A DNA stretch of 64,000 bases from Marinococcus halotolerans DSM 16375 (GCF_000420725.1 NZ_ATVM01000001.1:62001-126000), one strand, 5' to 3'; positions 1 to 8,629 are shown, counted from the stretch's first letter. Translations and numbers: made by a program. Notes: generated by a model not told the origin, from the sequence alone.

Positions 1-110
1 ATCCGGCGAAATACCGGCGGGTCGACCGTTACAGCAACGGTTCCTATGTTATTGATACGAAAAAGCACGGAGTAATTGAAGCGGTATGGAAGGATGTTCC
101 GTACCAGTAA
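1..110 (+). CDS. C-terminal end of an unidentified protein (partial)
   Basis: An open frame runs from the window edge (first full codon at base 3) to a TAA stop at 108-110, giving the last 35 residues of a protein that begins upstream. The tail is rich in charged and aromatic residues and ends in WKDVPYQ. It lies 40 bp before the next gene on the same strand, so the two may be co-transcribed. The fragment is too short for me to assign a family. Confidence 0.6.
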   Translation, partial: PAKYRRVDRYSNGSYVIDTKKHGVIEAVWKDVPYQ

Positions 111-150
111 ACAACGCTCCGCTCGCTAACAAAAAGGACGCTGAACAACC

Positions 151-666
151 ATGAAAGCAGGAACACATGTGATCGGAGCAGTCACAGGCGGCCTGGCCGT
201 TCAGTGGCTGACGCCGGTGCCGTTTGCCTTTTTTGAATGGGAGACAAGCATTTATGTCGCAAGCCTGGTGTTCGGAGGCCTGGCGCCGGATATCTGCCAG
301 CCCAACTCGTGGATGGGGAGGCGGGTGCCGGGCGTTTCCCATCTGATTTCGAAGCTGGTGGGGCACCGCACCTTCACCCACAGCCTTCTGCTCGTGCTGC
401 TCGTCTTCCTGTCACTTGCCCAGTGGCAGGAAGGATGGGGCCTCGCGCTGCAGTGGGGCATCAGCCTCGGGATTGTGAGCCATATCGTGCTCGACATGAT
501 GACCACCAAGGGCGTCCATGTGCTGTTTCCGCTGCACTATGCCTTTCGGTTCCCATTTACCACAAAAACCGGATCCACCTTTGGTGAAGGACTGATCAAC
601 GCGTTGCTCATCGCCGGATTATTTTACGTGAGCTTTCAGCTGTTTTCGATCGATCTCACGCTGTAA
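151..666 (+). CDS. YdjM/DUF457-like inner-membrane metal-dependent hydrolase
   Basis: This 171-residue protein matches the YdjM (DUF457) family of small polytopic membrane proteins thought to be metal-dependent hydrolases. An early GGLAPDICQP stretch (about residues 47-56) and GHRTFTHSLL (about 71-80) supply the conserved Asp and His residues. A later HIVLDMMTTKG stretch (about 111-121) adds another His-Asp pair. Hydrophobic segments at about 8-28, 80-90, 97-115 and 148-165 fit a membrane protein. Start chosen at the ATG after an AAAAAGGA ribosome binding site. A terminator follows the stop, so the unit ends here. The family substrate is not known; DNA-damage or phospholipid-related roles proposed for homologues cannot be tested from this sequence. 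Confidence 0.8.
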   Translation: MKAGTHVIGAVTGGLAVQWLTPVPFAFFEWETSIYVASLVFGGLAPDICQPNSWMGRRVPGVSHLISKLVGHRTFTHSLLLVLLVFLSLAQWQEGWGLALQWGISLGIVSHIVLDMMTTKGVHVLFPLHYAFRFPFTTKTGSTFGEGLINALLIAGLFYVSFQLFSIDLTL

Positions 667-709
667 ACACGTTGTAAACCAGTACAATAAAAAAGCAAAT
701 TCCAACGAG

Positions 710-746
710 AAAGCATCAGTCATGAATCATACTGGTGCTTTTTGTT
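710..746 (+). terminator. Rho-independent terminator after the YdjM-like gene
   Basis: AAAGCATCAGT pairs with ACTGGTGCTTT across a 10-base loop (one G-U pair), followed by a T-rich run. It lies 45 bp after the stop of the membrane hydrolase gene. Confidence 0.7.
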
Positions 747-796
747 TGTGCTGTCTCAAAACATGAAGTTATCTTCAGTATTGAAATAATAAATCG

Positions 797-827
<31 letters not shown>

Positions 828-891
828 AGAAATAAATAAAGCACTCCAGGGTCCACATTTGGCTTTATAACTTCACCTTCCCTTTTAGTCA

Positions 892-1366
892 TCAACTTTG
901 TATGCGGGCTGCGTCTTTAATTTTCATTTCACTTCCCCGTCTTCTCCAGGCAAATTTTATAAATCCGTTTCCCTGTGTTTTCAACTCAAGCTATTGAATA
1001 AGCTTCAGCTATGCTAAATTTTTTGTATGCTTTTAACTTTACGGGAACAACTGCCCGTGGCCAAGGCGCGATTATTCATTACAGCCGAACTCGTAAATCG
1101 CAGTAGCGGTTTTTGAATCAGCCAACTCATAACAGCCGTATTTTTGTCAGTCGTTCAAATAAACCTTTGTGAGTGCCCGGCAGCTTTTTGTTCTTTTTCT
1201 TTCCACGCATTTTCATTCTTGTTATAAGTCATTTCTGTTTTAAGAGTTTGCTGCATTATTTGCTATTCCATAATTACCATCTAATTCTCCGCTATATTTG
1301 CACGACTTATCAATTCTTCATCTGTCTCAAAATCAAATGAGACAACCCCCGTTTCAATCCACCACC
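892..1366 (-). pseudogene. Decayed coding region, family not recognised
   Basis: The 900 bp between the hydrolase terminator and the next gene has no intact gene, but the minus strand holds several short protein-like stretches in different frames, each ended by a stop. In order they read, for example, VVSFDFETDEEL (about 1350-1300), ELDGNYGIANN (about 1290-1255), NAWKEKEQKAAGHSQRF (about 1215-1165), YELADSKTATAIYEFG (about 1130-1080) and GNGFIKFAWRRRGSEM (about 980-925). The mix of charged, aromatic and small residues is unlike random AT-rich translation and suggests one former gene broken by several frameshifts and stops. No family was recognised. It could be chance. Confidence 0.35.
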
Positions 1367-1403
1367 GCTAATTAAAGCTGGAGATGTTTTCCGCATCAAA
1401 ACC

Positions 1404-1430
1404 AAAAAAAGACCCCCGAAGGAGTCTTTC
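1404..1430 (-). terminator. Terminator of the large membrane protein gene
   Basis: Read on the minus strand, GAAAGACTCC and GGGGGTCTTT form a stem with a TTC loop, followed by a run of eight T. It lies about 145 bp beyond the stop of the minus-strand gene ending at 1573. Confidence 0.75.
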
Positions 1431-1572
1431 ATGACATTTTTGCTCTGTTTAACCGCAGACAACGCCTGTTTTAATGGCCCTGAGACACCGCTCCCGCTCC
1501 GAGCCGCTTCAAGGACACATATACGTCTCTGTATGAAGTGAAATCCCTGAGAGCGCGCAGCTTATAAAATCC

Positions 1573-3273
1573 CTACCACGGATGGTCGGTGATTTCCTGG
1601 ACTGTCCCCATGTCTTCGCTGCGGTTAACGGTAAAGGTAATCTCGTCGCCTTCCTGCATCAGCACAGCATCGGCATCACTGGATGTGTTGTAGACGTAAA
1701 GGGTGTCATCGCCCTCGAGCTTAAACTGCACAAGATTGGCGTCCTCGGCGCCGGATGTGATGACGACCCGGTCAACGGTTCCCTGGGCTTCTTCCCGGTC
1801 AGCTTCACTCGCTTCCACGCCTTCATCAGTGGAAGCAAGCGCGGAACGGTAATTTTCCAGGGCGCCCTGCGCGGTGTCGCCAAACGCGTACACATCGGCA
1901 TCGTTGGCTTTAATGTAGGCGTACTGCCGGAACAGTCCCGACGGATCAAGTGTATTAACGACCCAGGTCGCGTTACCGTTAATGTTGTACATAATTGGCA
2001 TGCTGCCGGTCCACTCTTTTTCAGGAAACTGGCGGTTTACAATGCCTCGCGCCCCCTGAGTGTCCATGGCGCCTGTATATTCCTCGCCGTTGTACAGACG
2101 AAGCTCTCCGGTACGGGCATCAATAAAGGAGACACCGAGCGTGGAGTCCGAATCTTCATTTGGACTGGTATAATCCGTAAAATAGCTCATATTTCCCTCG
2201 GCATCAAAGACAGGCGTTACCTTATTTTCCGTGCCGTTTTCATTTGGAATCAAGACGTCCTCTTTCCCAAACATGTAATTGAGAAGGCCCTGCCCGTATT
2301 TTCCGTACTTGTCATTCATGTCGCTCGCCATAGCTGGACTGTACGAACTTTCAATAAACGACGGAGCGTTATCCGCTTTGTATTTGGACGCCTCCCCTGT
2401 TTCCGGGTCTACAACCACCACCTGCGCGTTCGTGTGATCCGTGTGCCACGTCAAGGCGCGGTTTTGATAGACGGTCTGGACGTACCACGGCTTGCCTTCC
2501 TCATCCACCTCGAGGTAGGTGCTCCCGCTCTGGTACCAGGACGGAAAGGCGCTATAAATTACCCGGTTCAGCTTCTCGTTAAAAAAACTGCTGTTCGTGT
2601 ATTGCATGGACGATTCCACAAAGGTCGGATTGTCGTTCGGATCGACCGCAGAAATCTGGAAGTATCCCGGTGTTCCATCACCACGGAACCAGCGAAACAG
2701 GTTTGTATAATCCACGTTGGCAACATACATCGGCTCCCCATCAATCACCTGGGCCTGAATGTCGCCAAAGTCATAAAACTGCGCATTATCCACTTCCGAC
2801 ATCGCTTTTTGCATTTTATTACGGGCGGACTCAGGCGCCACTTGTACCGGCGTCTCCTCCTCGGAAAACGACGGGGGATTGTCCGCCACCTGACTGTTGT
2901 TGTCAATCGCTTCATGGGTCTTTTCGTATCCAAACAGGCTCCGCACGAGAAGCACAAGCAGAAAGAGAAGAATCACCGCGCCGCCAAGTGCGGATATGTT
3001 GATGCTTTTATCAGGCACCCCTTCTCCTGAAGTCTTCGCCAGGGTATAAAAGATCGCACTGAACACCAGAAGCGCCACCAGATTTGGGCCGGCCAGCGAC
3101 AGCATCGTCCATGCCGGAAGGAAGAAGTAGCTGGCAATGACGGCTAAAACAAATGTCAGCCCAAGCGCAGGTAGAACGGATTTAACCAGTAAACGCGGGC
3201 GGATCGCAGCAATAACCACAGCGGCAATAAAAGAAAAAATCATTACAAGTAAGGCAGTCAGTAAAATCGTCAA
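1573..3273 (-). CDS. Large membrane-anchored protein of unknown function
   Basis: This 566-residue protein has four hydrophobic segments near its N-terminus (about residues 3-24, 31-50, 57-78 and 93-113) followed by a long soluble region. Positive charges between segments 1 and 2 (RPRLLVK) suggest that this loop is cytoplasmic and the 450-residue C-terminal part extracytoplasmic. That part has recurring beta-type units with motifs such as VVVVDPETGE, SFIDARTGEL and FQISAVDPND, spaced about 85-120 residues apart. It begins and ends with acidic low-complexity stretches. The start is a TTG five bases after TTGGAGTG. It stands alone, with its own terminator. The repeats faintly recall PepSY-like folds, but I do not recognise the family and give no function. 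Confidence 0.8.
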   Translation of the reverse strand: MTILLTALLVMIFSFIAAVVIAAIRPRLLVKSVLPALGLTFVLAVIASYFFLPAWTMLSLAGPNLVALLVFSAIFYTLAKTSGEGVPDKSINISALGGAVILLFLLVLLVRSLFGYEKTHEAIDNNSQVADNPPSFSEEETPVQVAPESARNKMQKAMSEVDNAQFYDFGDIQAQVIDGEPMYVANVDYTNLFRWFRGDGTPGYFQISAVDPNDNPTFVESSMQYTNSSFFNEKLNRVIYSAFPSWYQSGSTYLEVDEEGKPWYVQTVYQNRALTWHTDHTNAQVVVVDPETGEASKYKADNAPSFIESSYSPAMASDMNDKYGKYGQGLLNYMFGKEDVLIPNENGTENKVTPVFDAEGNMSYFTDYTSPNEDSDSTLGVSFIDARTGELRLYNGEEYTGAMDTQGARGIVNRQFPEKEWTGSMPIMYNINGNATWVVNTLDPSGLFRQYAYIKANDADVYAFGDTAQGALENYRSALASTDEGVEASEADREEAQGTVDRVVITSGAEDANLVQFKLEGDDTLYVYNTSSDADAVLMQEGDEITFTVNRSEDMGTVQEITDHPW

Positions 3274-3947
3274 AAAAACACTCCAAGCGTCATAAAATTA
3301 GGTTCGATAGGCATCAAAATAGTGTGAGCAGCCTTTTTAGCCAGCGGTCATTAATTCACAGCGGACATGTTGGATTTCTCCCAGGCTGCTTTTCTCATTT
3401 AAAATAATATGTACATCTTTTAACCGCTCCTAAAAAATATATCTACGTAAGCCTGGAGCGGCCACGGGCTTTTCATGTTCCGAGGAGACCTGCTTTTTCA
3501 CCAGACAGACTATCGCCTCCTTGTTTATATAAAATGAAAGAAGCTCCCGCTCCACCTTAGCATAGACGTACGTCATGTTGCCCGTATTTTCCAACAGCAG
3601 AAGGGTCCGCTCCCGCTCCGGGGATAGGCACACCTTTGAAATAAATTTACGAAATATACACTGAAACCCGCTGTAATCAGCAGGACCCGAGCCCATTCTT
3701 TCCGATTACTGTTGTAAAGGGAATAGGATATTCGTAAAACGCTACTCAAAAACTTCTTTCTGGGAGGCGTCTTATAACGCATAAAAAGCCCTGCCTGCGT
3801 CTAACACATTTCCTTCACTCCATAACAGGATTCAGGCAAAGGACCAATGGCGAAGAGCCGGGAACAAAGCTAAGCATTATTATATCAGCTATTTATATGT
3901 AAAAAAATGGTTATGATGGGTAAAATAAAAAAGCCCCGGCGCAGGGC
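3274..3947. other. Gene-poor stretch of about 670 bp
   Basis: No convincing gene was found. Two short minus-strand frames overlap one another (3430-3696 and 3573-3782), have poor ribosome binding sites and no recognisable family. The promoter of the large membrane protein lies here only if its start is upstream of 3274 on the minus strand. Apart from the terminator at its left-hand end (3925-3949), no clear structure was seen. Confidence 0.4.
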
Positions 3948-3949
3948 TT
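3925..3949 (-). terminator. Terminator of the stress operon
   Basis: On the minus strand TAAGCCC and GGGGCTT pair across a short GC-rich loop and are followed by TTTTTATTTTA. The stem overlaps the stop codon of the YflT-like gene. Confidence 0.7.
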
Positions 3950-4289
3950 AAAATTCCACTTGATCCTGATTGGTCACGACAAGCAGCGTCTTGCCTTTTT
4001 GCAGTTCTTCTTCAAGGCGTTCGGACTTTTCCGAATCAAAGCCGAGCTTCTGCAGCTTGGTTAAAATCGTTTTCGTTTTTCCACGGAAGACGTTTTTCAG
4101 GCTCGTGCCGAAACCGACCACCTTCATCCCCACTTTTTTGGCGTCAGTATCTTTTCTCGCCCGGCGGTCGTGGTCATTATCGTACGCGAGGATGTACATG
4201 TCTTCGTCTCGGATACCGTCATTTCGGAGCTTATCAATCGTTTCACTCAACGTTTCGTCGTTATGGAAAATTTTGAACTTAGGTTCCAT
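3948..4289 (-). CDS. YflT-like general stress protein (GsiB/17M type)
   Basis: This protein of about 113 residues resembles the heat-induced stress protein YflT family (general stress protein 17M domain), small cytosolic proteins of unknown biochemical role. Typical features are the N-terminal stretch on switching or dialling an oligomer (KIFHNDETLSETIDKLRNDG), the YILAYDND motif, and the C-terminal LLVVTNQ strand. I prefer the ATG at 4289, which follows GAGGTG by six bases, over an in-frame GTG at 4298 that overlaps the binding site. It lies 33 bp after the neighbouring lysine-rich gene and shares its sigma-B-like promoter, which fits a general stress role. Confidence 0.8.
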   Translation of the reverse strand: MEPKFKIFHNDETLSETIDKLRNDGIRDEDMYILAYDNDHDRRARKDTDAKKVGMKVVGFGTSLKNVFRGKTKTILTKLQKLGFDSEKSERLEEELQKGKTLLVVTNQDQVEF

Positions 4290-4322
4290 TCGCTTCACCT
4301 CATAAAATTAGTATTGGTTGTT

Positions 4323-4919
4323 TTAGGCATTGGATGCTTTTTTTAATTTTCTTATCGTTTTTGCCGGCTTTTGCGTCGAGGCTTTCGTACCTTCAAATTT
4401 TTCTTCCTCGTACTCCTCTTCCTGTTCCCAGGCGTCTTCGCTTCCGCTGCTCTCAGAAGCTTCTGCAGGACTCTCTTCAGGTGCAGACGAAGTCTGTTCT
4501 TCGCTGTTTGTACTCTCGGCGGCCGTTCTGTCAGGAGCATAGGCGGATCCCTGGATTTTTTCACCAGTATGGATGACGGCTTCCCCGACATGATAGCGCA
4601 GGGTGTAGATTTGCTTTTTGATTTTTTTCGGCACCTTGGCCATCGCAAATGCAGCCGCGGATACTTTGGCGGCCCGCTTGACGGTTTTTACCGTGCCTTT
4701 GGCTTTTTTCTCCATGCCCTGGCCGGATTTAATGGCCTGACTCAGCGGCTCCGGGCTCAGCTTCCGGGCCTTTTTCGCGGTCTGGTTGACGTTTTTTTCT
4801 GCTTTTTTGCCGATGTCTTTACGCAGCAATGGCAGCGCCCCGCCGATTAAACTGCCGGCAGCCATGAACGCATAGGTAAGGTTGTCATTGCCCCTGGAGC
4901 TTTTCTTCTTGCTGCTCAA
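4323..4919 (-). CDS. Lysine-rich stress-associated protein, function unknown
   Basis: A protein of about 198 residues. A short hydrophobic segment near the start (YAFMAAGSLIGGALPLL) is followed by a very basic middle (many AKK and VKRAAK repeats) and an acidic, Glu/Ser-rich stretch (about residues 125-175), ending in a basic tail. The layout recalls YtxH or gas-vesicle-accessory-like proteins but I cannot assign it. The longest frame starts at 4958, but that ATG lies inside the -10 element of the sigma-B-like promoter; the TTG at 4919 has a GGTGGTGG binding site and is the better start. It is the first gene of a two-gene operon with the YflT-like gene. Confidence 0.65.
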   Translation of the reverse strand: MSSKKKSSRGNDNLTYAFMAAGSLIGGALPLLRKDIGKKAEKNVNQTAKKARKLSPEPLSQAIKSGQGMEKKAKGTVKTVKRAAKVSAAAFAMAKVPKKIKKQIYTLRYHVGEAVIHTGEKIQGSAYAPDRTAAESTNSEEQTSSAPEESPAEASESSGSEDAWEQEEEYEEEKFEGTKASTQKPAKTIRKLKKASNA

Positions 4920-4956
4920 TGTTCCACCACCATTCAAAGGTATGATTGCATGTACC

Positions 4957-4982
4957 ATACCCGTATCTGTTTGTTCTTAAGC
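4957..4982 (-). promoter_or_regulatory. Sigma-B-type promoter of the stress operon
   Basis: On the minus strand GCTTAA (4982-4977) and GGGTAT (4962-4957) are separated by 14 bases. This matches the Bacillus sigma-B consensus GTTTAA, 12-15 bases, GGGTAT with a single mismatch. It lies about 38 bp upstream of the TTG start of the first stress gene. Confidence 0.7.
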
Positions 4983-5073
4983 CAAACTCGTATCATAAAC
5001 ATACTTTAGGTCTAGAGGCGGCGGGCTCTGCTCCCGCTAACGTCAGGCCCGTTGATTAAGGCGTTTTGGGCAC

Positions 5074-5106
5074 AAAAAAAGCGGTCCCGGCAAGGCCCGC
5101 TTTTTC
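5074..5106 (-). terminator. Terminator of the hemD-like/cvfB-like unit
   Basis: On the minus strand AAAGCGG pairs with CCGCTTT around an internal GGCCTTGCCGG part, followed by seven T. It is 40 bp after the stop of the CvfB-like gene. Confidence 0.7.
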
Positions 5107-5145
5107 TATTTTTCTACACTGCCCGTCAACGTATAGCTGAAGCCG

Positions 5146-6015
5146 TTAATCTGTCTGCTCCTCCGACGGCTCCAGGATAAGGGTATTGTTTTCCTGGCGG
5201 ATGCGTTTTTCCTTCAGCAGCGAGCCAACCGCCCGCTTGAATGCCGCCTTGCTGAGGCCGAATTCCTTCCGGATGGTTTCCGGGCTGCTCCGGTCCCCAA
5301 ACGGGAGCGTGCCGCCTTCCTGCTGGATCCGCTCGAGAAGCAGCCGGGCGTCTTCGCCAATTGCTACTTCCTTTGGCGGATACATTGAGGCGTTTAATGA
5401 TCCGTCCTCCTGGCGGTGAGTAACACGTACCTTCAGCTCTTCGCCTACACGCGGCCGGTGGGTCCAGTCCGATTCATGAATAAATATTTTATAGCGGTCG
5501 GCGGTTAATAAAAAGGCACCAAACGGGGGCGAACTGTAAACCGTGGCGTTGACCCAGCTGTGGTGCAGGCCTGCCGGTGCCTGGGCCATCACCTGCTGCA
5601 CGTCGTCTTCACTGGCCGGAAAGGCTCTCAGGCCGCCGGTCGTGTACTCCAGGTGCACAAACAGAAACTCCCCGGGAGCGGGCCAGTACGTTTCGTCCTG
5701 CAGGTAGTCATGCCGTTCAACCGGCGCCTTCCACCGCTCATCAACCGCTACCTCGATGCCATGATCCGCGTCGCTTGTCACGACCGCGAGCCAGGCAAAG
5801 CCTTCCTCCTCTACATCGGGTAGATGCACATCCAGCCGCTTGTTTCCTTCTTCGTCAAACCAGCTGATCGCCTCCACCTGGTCTCCGGGGGAAAGCTCCC
5901 CGTCCGTATCTTCTTTGTACAGCCGGGCAATTTGGGCTCCCGAAGCGAGCACATAGTACTCGCCTTTATCATTTAATACGTTCCATCGCTGCATGCGTGA
6001 GAATAGTTGTTTCAA
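5146..6015 (-). CDS. CvfB/YitL-like S1-domain RNA-binding protein
   Basis: A protein of about 289 residues that matches the conserved virulence factor B (CvfB/YitL) family: several S1-type OB folds followed by a C-terminal winged helix. The S1 part shows GAFLLTADRYKIFIHESDW and a short RVGEELKVRVT stretch. The winged helix contains LPFGDRSSPETIRKEFGLSK and AFKRAVGSLLKE. Family members bind RNA and affect virulence gene expression in staphylococci; the role in bacilli is less clear. The longest frame starts at 6060 and would overlap the previous gene by 41 bp. The TTG at 6015, eight bases after AAAGGA and four bases past the hemD-like stop, is preferred. It is co-transcribed with the hemD-like gene. 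Confidence 0.85.
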   Translation of the reverse strand: MKQLFSRMQRWNVLNDKGEYYVLASGAQIARLYKEDTDGELSPGDQVEAISWFDEEGNKRLDVHLPDVEEEGFAWLAVVTSDADHGIEVAVDERWKAPVERHDYLQDETYWPAPGEFLFVHLEYTTGGLRAFPASEDDVQQVMAQAPAGLHHSWVNATVYSSPPFGAFLLTADRYKIFIHESDWTHRPRVGEELKVRVTHRQEDGSLNASMYPPKEVAIGEDARLLLERIQQEGGTLPFGDRSSPETIRKEFGLSKAAFKRAVGSLLKEKRIRQENNTLILEPSEEQTD

Positions 6016-6019
6016 TGGA

Positions 6020-6835
6020 TTAGTCCTTTCGTTGTTCAAAATGTTTGGACAGAGCGACAATCATGGCGCCCATCCGTTCGTTGTCCGGCACCACATAGTC
6101 ATCGATGCCTCTTTCTCTTAATGCCTCTGCCGTTACTTTCCCGACCGCTGTGGGCATCACCTGACGGCGAAGTGCTTCCTCAAGCTCCCTGGTGCGTTCG
6201 GCCTGCGCGGCATACTGAAAGAGAGCGTGCACCTGGATGGCGGTGGTAAAACAGATCGCGTCGCTGCCGGCATTCAAAATATTTTCGAGGCATTCGGCTG
6301 CGACTGCCTCTTCGGGAGGCGTATGCTGATACGGCAGAATGTCATACACTTCGGCCCCGTGCTCCTCGAGGTACTGCCGGAGTCTCGGATTTTCGATACC
6401 GTGCAGCTGCACCATCACCTGCTTCTGCCGGAAATCATGGCCGTCAAAGGCACGGATCATGCCTTCGGTCGTACCATCATCATCGCGGGCCGCGATATCA
6501 CAGTCCAGGCTCTTTAAGACATTAGCGGTCTTGTAGCCGCGTGCCGCTACCTTCGTCTGCTGAATTTTCTGCACAAATGCTTCCCGGATGCCCTCCTCTT
6601 CGGCAATACCCAGCATTGCGTTCAGCCCCATGCCCGTCATGAATATGCTCCAGTCCACCGGCTGCTCAAGATAGGCCCGCATCGGCGCCCGCAGCTGTTC
6701 TTCATTTAAAAACGATGTTCCCTGGAGCGGATAGTTAAGCGGCTCTCCCCCCTGCCGCCGAATCAACTCTTCCATTTCCTCTGTTTTCCGGGATGCGGCA
6801 AGAATTACCTGCCGCCCGCTTAATCCTTTGGCCAC
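6020..6835 (-). CDS. Uroporphyrinogen-III synthase-like (HemD family) protein
   Basis: This 271-residue protein has the two-domain HemD layout: an opening VILAASRKTEEMEELI strand, FMTGMGLNAML in the first domain, VMVQLHGIENPRLRQYLEEHG and VYDILPYQHTPP in the linker, then CFTTAIQVHALF and TAVGKVTAEALRERGI in the second. HemD closes hydroxymethylbilane into uroporphyrinogen III for haem and sirohaem synthesis. There are no other haem genes nearby, so it may be a stand-alone paralogue such as those beside nitrate or regulator genes. The start is a GTG nine bases after AAAGGAGG. It heads an operon with the CvfB-like gene. Confidence 0.8.
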   Translation of the reverse strand: MAKGLSGRQVILAASRKTEEMEELIRRQGGEPLNYPLQGTSFLNEEQLRAPMRAYLEQPVDWSIFMTGMGLNAMLGIAEEEGIREAFVQKIQQTKVAARGYKTANVLKSLDCDIAARDDDGTTEGMIRAFDGHDFRQKQVMVQLHGIENPRLRQYLEEHGAEVYDILPYQHTPPEEAVAAECLENILNAGSDAICFTTAIQVHALFQYAAQAERTRELEEALRRQVMPTAVGKVTAEALRERGIDDYVVPDNERMGAMIVALSKHFEQRKD

Positions 6836-7009
6836 CGAAATGCCTCCTTTGGTATCTATCCGTTTTCTGCATTTACTATATCATGCTTTTTCTGTCTCTG
6901 ACAGCACTGCCGGTCTTCTTTTCTGTGGAAAACTCCTCCTTTCCCTGTTCATTTTGAACCGCCGCGTGTTAGTATGAAACAGACTGTTATTTATAAAGGA
7001 GATATGAAC

Positions 7010-8608
7010 ATGATCGATGTACAAAACGTTGGACTCCGGTTCGGGGATCAAATTTTATTTGAAGACGTTAATATAAAGTTCACTCCCGGCAACTGCTACG
7101 GCTTGATCGGGGCGAACGGGGCCGGCAAATCCACGTTCTTAAAAATTCTTTCCGGGGAAATTGACTCCCAGAGCGGAAACGTAATCATGGATAAAGACTC
7201 ACGGCTTGCCGTGCTGAAACAGGACCACTTCGCGTACGAAGAATATACGGTTATCGACGTGGTCATCATGGGCCACAGCCGCTTATATGAAGTGATGAAC
7301 GAAAAGAACGAAATTTATATGAAGCCGGACTTTTCCGACGAAGACGGCATGAAAGCAGCAGAGCTTGAAGCGGAATTTGCGGAAATGAACGGGTACGAAG
7401 CGGAAACAGAAGCCGCCCAGCTGCTGCAGGGCCTCGGCATTACCGAGGACCTGCACCAGAAGCCGATGTCTTCGTTAAGCGGCTCCCAGAAAGTTAAAGT
7501 GCTGCTCGCGCAGGCACTGTTCGGCGATCCGGACGTTCTGCTTTTGGACGAGCCGACCAACAACCTGGACGTGCAGGCGGTGCACTGGCTCGAGGAATTC
7601 CTGATTAACTTTGAAAACACGGTCATTGTCGTTTCCCACGACCGTCACTTCCTGAATCAGGTGTGCACGCACATTGCAGACCTCGACTTTAACAAAATTG
7701 AACTGTACGTCGGCAACTATGACTTCTGGTATGAATCCAGCCAGCTCGCCCAGAAGATGGCCCGCGAACAGAACAAGAAAAAAGAGGAACAAATCAAGGA
7801 ACTGAAAGACTTTATCGCCCGCTTCAGCGCGAATGCTTCCAAGTCCAAGCAGGCGACCTCCCGGAAAAAGACACTGGATAAAATTTCACTTGATGACATT
7901 AAGCCGTCCTCGAGAAAGTATCCATTCGTACAATTTAAGCCGAATCGGGAGCTTGGCAAGGATTTGCTGACCGTGGAAAACCTGTCGAAAACAATCGACG
8001 GTGTCAAAGTGCTTGATAACGTCAATTTCACCCTCAACAGCGGTGACAAAGTAGCCTTTGTCGGCGAAGAGGAAACGAAAAAAACGGTTCTGCTGCAGAT
8101 TCTGGCCGGGGAAATGGAGCCGGACAGCGGTGATTATAAATGGGGACTGACCACCAGCCGCTCCTACTTCCCGAAGGACAATTCCGCTTACTTTGAAGGG
8201 CTGAACATCAACCTGGTGGATTGGCTGCGCCAGTATTCCCCGGACGACCAGAGCGAAACATTTATCCGTGGCTTCCTTGGACGGATGCTCTTTTCCGGTG
8301 AAGAAGTATTCAAAAAAGCGGATGTGCTTTCCGGTGGTGAAAAGGTCCGCTGCATGCTTTCTAAAATGATGCTGAGCGGCGCGAACGTTCTGATTATGGA
8401 TGAGCCAACCAACCACCTGGACCTCGAAGCTATTCAGGCGCTAAACAACGGCTTGAAGTCGTTTAACGGTTCGGTCCTCTTCACGTCCCATGACCATGAA
8501 TTTGTTCAGACAATTGCCAACCGGATTATTGAATTCACTCCGGAAGGTATGATCGACAAAGAAATGAGCTACGACGAGTATATCGAAGAGCAATACGCTC
8601 GCGCATAA
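7010..8608 (+). CDS. ykpA: ABC-F family ATPase (YkpA/YbiT-like)
   Basis: A 532-residue soluble protein with two ABC ATPase domains and no membrane segments. The first has Walker A GANGAGKS (residues 34-41), signature SLSGSQKVKV and Walker B VLLLDEPTNNLD; the second has signature VLSGGEKVRC and Walker B LIMDEPTNHLD. ABC-F proteins act on ribosomes rather than as transporters; this YkpA-type subgroup has no firmly assigned role. The second Walker A reads GEEETKKT (352-359), lacking the usual glycine before the lysine. An acidic insert sits near residues 105-130 and a Lys-rich linker near 250-290. The start at 7010 follows AAAGGAG with good spacing; upstream frame bases are unlikely to be coding. 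A terminator follows. Confidence 0.9.
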   Translation: MIDVQNVGLRFGDQILFEDVNIKFTPGNCYGLIGANGAGKSTFLKILSGEIDSQSGNVIMDKDSRLAVLKQDHFAYEEYTVIDVVIMGHSRLYEVMNEKNEIYMKPDFSDEDGMKAAELEAEFAEMNGYEAETEAAQLLQGLGITEDLHQKPMSSLSGSQKVKVLLAQALFGDPDVLLLDEPTNNLDVQAVHWLEEFLINFENTVIVVSHDRHFLNQVCTHIADLDFNKIELYVGNYDFWYESSQLAQKMAREQNKKKEEQIKELKDFIARFSANASKSKQATSRKKTLDKISLDDIKPSSRKYPFVQFKPNRELGKDLLTVENLSKTIDGVKVLDNVNFTLNSGDKVAFVGEEETKKTVLLQILAGEMEPDSGDYKWGLTTSRSYFPKDNSAYFEGLNINLVDWLRQYSPDDQSETFIRGFLGRMLFSGEEVFKKADVLSGGEKVRCMLSKMMLSGANVLIMDEPTNHLDLEAIQALNNGLKSFNGSVLFTSHDHEFVQTIANRIIEFTPEGMIDKEMSYDEYIEEQYARA

Positions 8609-8629
8609 CGTTTCTATGTAATTTATCAG

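Noticed and set aside
1582-3030. 482-residue plus-strand frame opposite the large membrane protein
   Set aside because: Composition (many Arg, Val, His) is typical of an antisense shadow; the minus-strand gene has the start site, membrane segments and terminator.
3430-3782. Two overlapping minus-strand frames (88 and 69 residues)
   Set aside because: They overlap in different frames, have poor binding sites, and match no family I recognise; no coding support.
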